Shown in pieces: positions 57,806-64,000 of a stretch of 64,000 nt of DNA (its first letter is position 1; each line of letters starts with the position of its first letter). The notes under the pieces were generated by a model. The model worked only from the letters and a program-made list of their open reading frames with translations. It searched no databases and was not told the DNA's origin. Origin of the DNA: Microvirga soli (GTDB lineage Bacteria; Pseudomonadota; Alphaproteobacteria; Rhizobiales; Beijerinckiaceae); assembly GCF_016734765.1 (NCBI RefSeq), contig NZ_JAERQE010000018.1, positions 1 to 64,000 on the forward strand. The letters run 5' to 3'. A program made the translations under genes and the position numbers.

Positions 57806-60694
57806 TTACAGCGACCGCTTCACCTCTTCCACGCGGTAGCACTCGATCTGGTCGCCGACGCGCATGTCCTGGTAGTTCTCGAAGGACATACCGCATTCCT
57901 GACCCGAGGTGACCTCGCGGGCATCGTCCTTGAAGCGCTTGAGCTGCGAGAGCCTGCCTTCGTGGATGACCACGTTGTCGCGGATCAGGCGGACATGAGC
58001 GCCGCGCTGGACCACGCCGTCGAGGACGCGGCAGCCGGCGATCTTGCCGACCTTGGACACGTTGAACACCTCGAGGATCTGCGCCTCGCCGAGCCGCTCC
58101 TCGCGGAGTGTCGGAGCGAGCAGACCGGACATAGCCGCCTTCACGTCATCCACGAGGTCGTAGATGATGTTGTAGTAGCGGATCTCGATGCCGGCACGCT
58201 CGGCCGCCTCGCGCGCTTCCTTGTGGGCACGCACGTTGAAGGCCAAGATGATGGCGTTCGAGGCTTCCGCCAGGGTGACGTCCGATTCCGAGATGCCGCC
58301 AACACCGGCCTGGATGATGCGGGCGGAAACTTCCTCGTTGCCGACCTTCTCGAGAGCGCCCACGATGGCTTCCGCCGAGCCCTGCACGTCGGCCCTGACC
58401 ACGAGCGGGAATTCCTTGCGGCCCGCTCCGGCCTTGAGGTCTTGCATCATGTCGGCCAGCGTGCGACCGGCCGAGCCCATGCGGGCCGCCTGACGCTCGC
58501 GCTTCTGGCGGGTACGGTACTCGGTGACCTCGCGGGCGCGGGCCTCGGACTCGACCACCGCAACGCGGTCGCCGGCCTCAGGCGTGCCGTTGAAGCCCAG
58601 CACCTCGACCGGGACGGAGGGACCAGCCTCCTTCACGTTGGCGCCGAGATCGTTGATCAGGGCACGCACGCGGCCCCATTCGGCGCCGGCCACGACGATG
58701 TCGCCGGTGCGGAGCGTTCCGCGCTGCACGAGCACGGTCGCCACGGGACCGCGGCCGCGATCGAGCTTCGCCTCGATGACGGTGCCTTCCGCCGAGCGCT
58801 CGGTATTGGCCTTGAGATCGAGGATTTCAGCCTGGAGCTGAAGACCTTCGAGCAGGGTCTCGAGGCCGTCGCCGGTTTTGGCCGAGACCTCGAATTCGAG
58901 GGTCTCTCCGCCCATCGACTCGACGACGATGGAGTGCTGCAACAGCTCAGTGCGCACCCGCTGCGGGTTCGCGTTCGGCTTGTCGATCTTGTTGATCGCC
59001 ACGATCAGGGGCACGCTGGCGGCTTGCGCGTGGTTGATCGCCTCGATGGTCTGCGGCATGACGCCGTCGTCAGCCGCCACCACCAGCACGACGATGTCCG
59101 TCACCTTGGCGCCGCGGGCACGCATGGCCGTGAAGGCCGCGTGGCCTGGCGTATCGATGAAGGTGATCTTGCCGCCGAGCGGCGAGGTCACCTGATAGGC
59201 GCCGATATGCTGGGTGATGCCGCCGGCTTCGCCGGACACCACGTTGGTCTTGCGGATCGCGTCGAGCAGCGAGGTCTTGCCGTGGTCTACGTGGCCCATG
59301 ATGGTCACGACCGGCGGACGGGTGACGAGGTTGTCATCCACGTCCGGGGTGTCGAACAGGCCTTCCTCGACGTCGGATTCCGCGACGCGCTTCACCGTGT
59401 GGCCGAGCTCTTCCGCGATCAGCTGGGCTGAGTCGGAATCGATCACGTCGGTGATCTTGTGCATCTGGCCTTGCTTCATCAGCATCTTGATCACGTCCAC
59501 GGCGCGTTCCGACATGCGGTTCGCCAGTTCCTGGATCGTGATCGTCTCGGGAATGATCACCTCGCGGGCGATCTTTTCCTTCTGCTCCACCTGGCGGTGG
59601 CCCATGAGACGCTGATTGCGGCGACGGAAGGCGGCGAGCGAGCGTGTCCGCTCGTCTTCGCCCGAGGTCGCGTTCGCGAGCGTCAGACGACCGCGGCGCT
59701 TCTCCTCGCCGGGAGCCGTCTTGGGGGTCTTGGGCAGGGCTGCGGGCTTGGCCGGGACGCCGGGACGCCGGATGGTGCGTGCACCCTCCTCGTCATCCGC
59801 CACGGCAGCGCGGGCTGCGACGGGAGGAGCCGAACGGACATTCGGCTTCGCGGTTTCCGGATCGGGCGCAACGGGTGCGGCCGGACGGGCCATGTGGTTC
59901 AGGCTCGGCGGACGGCCACCCATGGTGCCGCCACCGCTGCGCGGGCCACCGAAACCACCCGGACGGGGACCGTCCTGACGCGGGCCGGAGGGACGCGGGC
60001 CATCGAAACGGCCGGCTGGACGAGGTCCATCCTGGCGAGGCCGGTCAGAGCGCGGAGCATCGGAGCGCGGGGCCGGTCCACGCCCGGCCGGAGCCGTTGC
60101 GGATGCCTGACGCGGGGCTTCCTCCCCGAGACGGCGGCGAGCTTCGTCCTCGGCGCGGCGCTTGCGCTCCTCATCCTGGCGACGGCGATCGTCTTCCTCG
60201 CGCTTGCGGGCTTCGGCGGCTTCGCGCTCCTGGGCCTCGGCGGCTTCGCGCTCGGAGCGGCGTGCTGCCTCCTCGGCCTGTCTCTTGCGGTCTTCCTCGT
60301 CACGGCGGCGCGCGTCGACGAGCGCGTTCATGCGCGCATCGCGCTCCTGCTCGGAGAGCGTCTGCAGCACCATGCCGCCGGACCGGGGCGTATTGGGAGT
60401 GGACCGCGGCGGGCGGGCGCCCTGGGCGGGCGCGGCCGGCTTCGGGGTCGGAGCCGGTGCGGCAGGCTTGGGCGCAGGAACGGGGGCCGCTGCCTGTTGC
60501 GGCGCGGGCCTGTCTTCCTTGCCCCCGGTGGGGCCAACGGCAGGGCGACGCTTCACCGTCTCGACCACAACCGACTTGGACCGGCCATGGGAGAAGCTTT
60601 GGCGCACCACGCCCTGTTCGACGGGGCGCTTCAGAGAAAGCGTCTTGGACGACACATGAAGAGTCTTGTCGCCCTGGTTTTTCGTATCGGTCAT
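57806..60694 (-). CDS. infB: Translation initiation factor IF-2
   Basis: A 962-residue GTPase that brings fMet-tRNA to the 30S subunit. The N-terminal third (about 30-340) is a low-complexity Pro/Ala/Arg/Glu region with a helical charged stretch, typical of alphaproteobacterial IF-2. The G domain has [15 protein letters not shown] near 465, DTPGHAAF and NKIDKP. The C-terminal domains end [11 protein letters not shown]. It overlaps the upstream RNA-binding protein gene by 4 bases (ATGA). Confidence 0.98.
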   Translation of the reverse strand: MTDTKNQGDKTLHVSSKTLSLKRPVEQGVVRQSFSHGRSKSVVVETVKRRPAVGPTGGKEDRPAPQQAAAPVPAPKPAAPAPTPKPAAPAQGARPPRSTPNTPRSGGMVLQTLSEQERDARMNALVDARRRDEEDRKRQAEEAARRSEREAAEAQEREAAEARKREEDDRRRQDEERKRRAEDEARRRLGEEAPRQASATAPAGRGPAPRSDAPRSDRPRQDGPRPAGRFDGPRPSGPRQDGPRPGGFGGPRSGGGTMGGRPPSLNHMARPAAPVAPDPETAKPNVRSAPPVAARAAVADDEEGARTIRRPGVPAKPAALPKTPKTAPGEEKRRGRLTLANATSGEDERTRSLAAFRRRNQRLMGHRQVEQKEKIAREVIIPETITIQELANRMSERAVDVIKMLMKQGQMHKITDVIDSDSAQLIAEELGHTVKRVAESDVEEGLFDTPDVDDNLVTRPPVVTIMGHVDHGKTSLLDAIRKTNVVSGEAGGITQHIGAYQVTSPLGGKITFIDTPGHAAFTAMRARGAKVTDIVVLVVAADDGVMPQTIEAINHAQAASVPLIVAINKIDKPNANPQRVRTELLQHSIVVESMGGETLEFEVSAKTGDGLETLLEGLQLQAEILDLKANTERSAEGTVIEAKLDRGRGPVATVLVQRGTLRTGDIVVAGAEWGRVRALINDLGANVKEAGPSVPVEVLGFNGTPEAGDRVAVVESEARAREVTEYRTRQKRERQAARMGSAGRTLADMMQDLKAGAGRKEFPLVVRADVQGSAEAIVGALEKVGNEEVSARIIQAGVGGISESDVTLAEASNAIILAFNVRAHKEAREAAERAGIEIRYYNIIYDLVDDVKAAMSGLLAPTLREERLGEAQILEVFNVSKVGKIAGCRVLDGVVQRGAHVRLIRDNVVIHEGRLSQLKRFKDDAREVTSGQECGMSFENYQDMRVGDQIECYRVEEVKRSL

Positions 60695-61362
60695 TCCGCC
60701 TCAGTTCCTGCGGGTTTCATAGTCGTGGGTTCGCCGGTCTCGTTTCCGAGGCCAGTTTGATCGGCGTCGATGCCGCGAAAGACGCGGTACCGATGCCAGC
60801 GGTTCAGAAAGCCGTCGCTCCCAGCGCCCGCGACGAGGGCAGCATGTATCACATTTGACCGGCCTAATGCCAAATCCAATTCGTCGTTCGACAGTTCTTG
60901 GATGACCGGAAAGCTAGATATTGCCTCGCCGAAGCGTTTTCGCAACTGGTTTGCCAATTTTCTTCGCCCATCTTCGGCCGCTTCTGCGGCATGAATAAGG
61001 GCAACGATGGGCTTATCCGTGATGGTCGACTCGACCTTATGGAAGCCGGTGATCACGGATCCGGCCTTGTTGGCGAGAGCCAGGCCCTGCCGGAGATCGT
61101 CCCGGAGAAGACGCTCGATATCCTGGCCTAAGGTCTCCGGAACCTTGGCCTCGGCCTTGAAGGCGCGGGCGAAGAGGCGACGTTTGGCCGCCTCTTCCAC
61201 CATGCTGGCGCGGGCCGTGACCCAGACGCCGCGGCCCGGCAGCTTCTGTCTGAGATCGGGCACGACCTGGTGGTCGGGCCCGAGGACAAAGCGGATTAGT
61301 CCCGCGGGGCCTTTCGCCTCGCGGGTGACGATGCAGGTGCGCTCCGGTTCATGCCGCGGCAC
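60691..61362 (-). CDS. YlxR-type RNA-binding protein (DUF448 plus L7Ae-like)
   Basis: About 223 residues. The N-terminal DUF448/YlxR domain has [13 protein letters not shown] and [10 protein letters not shown]; the C-terminal half (about 85-180) resembles an L7Ae/L30e RNA-binding fold ([19 protein letters not shown]). It lies between nusA and infB, the usual ylxR place. The GTG at 61362 has GAGG upstream and starts after the nusA stop; an ATG at 61443 would overlap nusA by 53 bases and is an alternative. Confidence 0.85.
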   Translation of the reverse strand: MPRHEPERTCIVTREAKGPAGLIRFVLGPDHQVVPDLRQKLPGRGVWVTARASMVEEAAKRRLFARAFKAEAKVPETLGQDIERLLRDDLRQGLALANKAGSVITGFHKVESTITDKPIVALIHAAEAAEDGRRKLANQLRKRFGEAISSFPVIQELSNDELDLALGRSNVIHAALVAGAGSDGFLNRWHRYRVFRGIDADQTGLGNETGEPTTMKPAGTEAE

Positions 61363-61390
61363 GAATGCTGACCTCGCTTTGCCATTGCCG

Positions 61391-63010
<1,620 letters not shown>

Positions 63011-63022
63011 CGAGGGCGCTCC

Positions 63023-63652
63023 TTAGTTCGGTTTCGTCTGATCGGAGGGGTCCTGCGCCTCATCGGGCGCTTCGACCATATCCGTGTCTTCATCAAGATC
63101 GTCCGTGGTCGGCGCGGTTCCGCGGCGCAGCGATTCACGGATGAGGTCATCGGTCAGAACGAGGTGAGCCTCGCCCAGATCCGTCAGGGGCAGACGCGCG
63201 ATGGGGTCGAGGCCCTCCTTCACGTCAGGCAACTCGACAACGAGCTTCCCGTTCTCGACGCCCCGGAGAAAACCCCGGAAACGCTTGCGGCCTTCGAGCG
63301 GCACGGCCATCTCGATTTTCGCGTCATAGCCGGTCCAGCGCGCGAAATCGCTCTCGCGCACGAGCGGCCGGTCGATCCCCGGGGAGGAGATCTCGAGGTA
63401 ATAGGCGGTGTCGATGGGATCTTCGAGATCGAGCACCGGCGAAATCGCCCGGCTCACCGTCTCGCAATCGCTCACTGACATGGTGCCGTCCGGCCTCTCG
63501 GCCATGATCTGCACCGTGCATCCGTTCTGGCCGGTGACCCGCACCCGCACGAGGTTGAAGCCCAGATCCTCGATCACGGGCTCGACGATCGCCGCCACTC
63601 GGGCGGCCACGCCGTTTTCGGTAATCAGCCGCTTGTCGCGTTCGTTTGTCAT
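63023..63652 (-). CDS. rimP: Ribosome maturation factor RimP
   Basis: A 209-residue RimP for 30S assembly. [36 protein letters not shown] and [20 protein letters not shown] are family motifs. The C-terminus adds an acidic tail ([18 protein letters not shown]). The start at 63652 (MTNERDKR) is preferred over a longer in-frame ORF that would read through the upstream terminator hairpin. First gene of the leftward nusA-infB operon. Confidence 0.95.
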   Translation of the reverse strand: MTNERDKRLITENGVAARVAAIVEPVIEDLGFNLVRVRVTGQNGCTVQIMAERPDGTMSVSDCETVSRAISPVLDLEDPIDTAYYLEISSPGIDRPLVRESDFARWTGYDAKIEMAVPLEGRKRFRGFLRGVENGKLVVELPDVKEGLDPIARLPLTDLGEAHLVLTDDLIRESLRRGTAPTTDDLDEDTDMVEAPDEAQDPSDQTKPN

Positions 63653-63680
63653 GGCTCTCCGCACGCTCCGGCATTCAGGC

Positions 63681-63715
63681 AATAAAAAAGAGCGGACCCG
63701 GCGGGGCCCACTCTT
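63681..63715 (-). terminator. Intrinsic terminator upstream of rimP
   Basis: Hairpin 63688-63715 (outer arms AAGAG/CTCTT, inner GGGCCC/GGGTCC with some mismatch), followed on the minus strand by TTTTTTATT. It ends transcription arriving from trmB, so rimP most likely has its own promoter or depends on read-through. Confidence 0.7.
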
Positions 63716-63899
63716 GACCAGCAGCTTAACGCTGCAACCAGAGCTGACATCGGCTTTATAGCGATTCAAGCCCAAAAAAGCAAGGGTCCTGCATAAGAGC
63801 TGTCGGATCGCGCCATTCGCCGGCTCAGGTCACTTACGGGAAGTTACCTCGGGAGTCATGTCGTGAGGCCGCCACGTCTCGGCGTTCTGCGGCCCGATG

Positions 63900-64000
63900 T
63901 CAGACCCGCACGAAGGTCAGATAGCTCGGCACACGGCCTTCGCGGATGGCTTTGGCCTCGTAGCGGGTGCCCGGCCAGCCCTCATAAGGAACTCGCCAAT
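63900..64000 (-). CDS. trmB: tRNA (guanine-N7)-methyltransferase, C-terminal end (partial)
   Basis: The last 33 codons only. The peptide [20 protein letters not shown] and then [12 protein letters not shown] is the conserved TrmB C-terminus. TrmB methylates G46 of tRNA. The gene continues beyond the window. Its position upstream of rimP-nusA agrees with rhizobial gene order. Confidence 0.85.
   Translation of the reverse strand, partial: WRVPYEGWPGTRYEAKAIREGRVPSYLTFVRV

Noticed and set aside
57962-60760. Long open frames antisense to infB
   Set aside because: Shadows of infB, including its low-complexity N-terminal third; no motifs.

Overview
The window is a dense, GC-rich stretch of alphaproteobacterial chromosome carrying almost only single-copy housekeeping genes. 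Gene order (ftsK-lolA-xth; leuS-lptE-holA; parB-parA-rsmG-mnmG-mnmE; rho-hemJ-hemE | ppsR-maf-aroE-coaE-dnaQ-secB; hisB-hisH-hisA-hisF-hisE; hslVU; pnp-rpsO-truB-rbfA-infB-ylxR-nusA-rimP-trmB), the BA14K, DUF2628 and Tim44-like proteins, the CtrA and GANTC motifs and the abundant short palindromic repeats all point to Hyphomicrobiales (Rhizobiales). A Methylobacteriaceae/Microvirga-like organism is my best guess; that genus-level call is inference.

Layout. 1-7.8 kb: 3' end of ftsK, a LolA-family protein, exonuclease III, an oxidoreductase, a chemotaxis receptor, a cyclic-nucleotide sensor with a response regulator, and an L,D-transpeptidase/ATP-grasp pair. 8-11.1 kb: ABC-F ATPase, a small exported protein and a YggS protein. 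11.4-15.6 kb: leuS-lptE-holA. 15.7-21.5 kb: leftward parB-parA-rsmG-mnmG-mnmE cluster with two perfect parS sites. 21.6-26.7 kb: thioredoxin-domain protein, Lrp regulator/EamA exporter pair, a 32-residue membrane peptide and rho. 27-33.6 kb: the replication origin, with hemJ-hemE transcribed leftward and ppsR-maf-aroE-coaE-dnaQ rightward. The intergenic stretch 28876-29368 carries two TTAA-N7-TTAA CtrA boxes, a perfect DnaA box and eleven GANTC (CcrM) sites, and is very likely oriC.

33.8-38.9 kb: Tim44-like, mltA, Smr, an XRE regulator, a PfkB kinase and two small membrane proteins. 39-45.3 kb: histidine genes with coaA, map and DUF2628 woven in. They are interrupted by an A+T-rich DUF3800 gene in opposite orientation and by a compact SOS-type unit: a consensus promoter overlapped by a LexA box, a 10-codon ORF and a terminator, all within about 100 bp. 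45.4-52.6 kb: hslVU, an endonuclease III-like protein, a BA14K protein, RidA, an FMN-binding protein, a multi-domain redox/cyclase protein resembling diheme-anchored CyaC, and an AraC/GyrI-like regulator. 52.7-64 kb: the leftward translation/RNA cluster pnp-rpsO and truB-rbfA-infB-ylxR-nusA-rimP-trmB.

No rRNA, tRNA, CRISPR array, IS element or prophage was recognised. The most unusual items are the SOS mini-unit beside the DUF3800 gene, the GANTC/CtrA-dense origin, the CyaC-like receptor cyclase, and two families of dispersed palindromic repeats.
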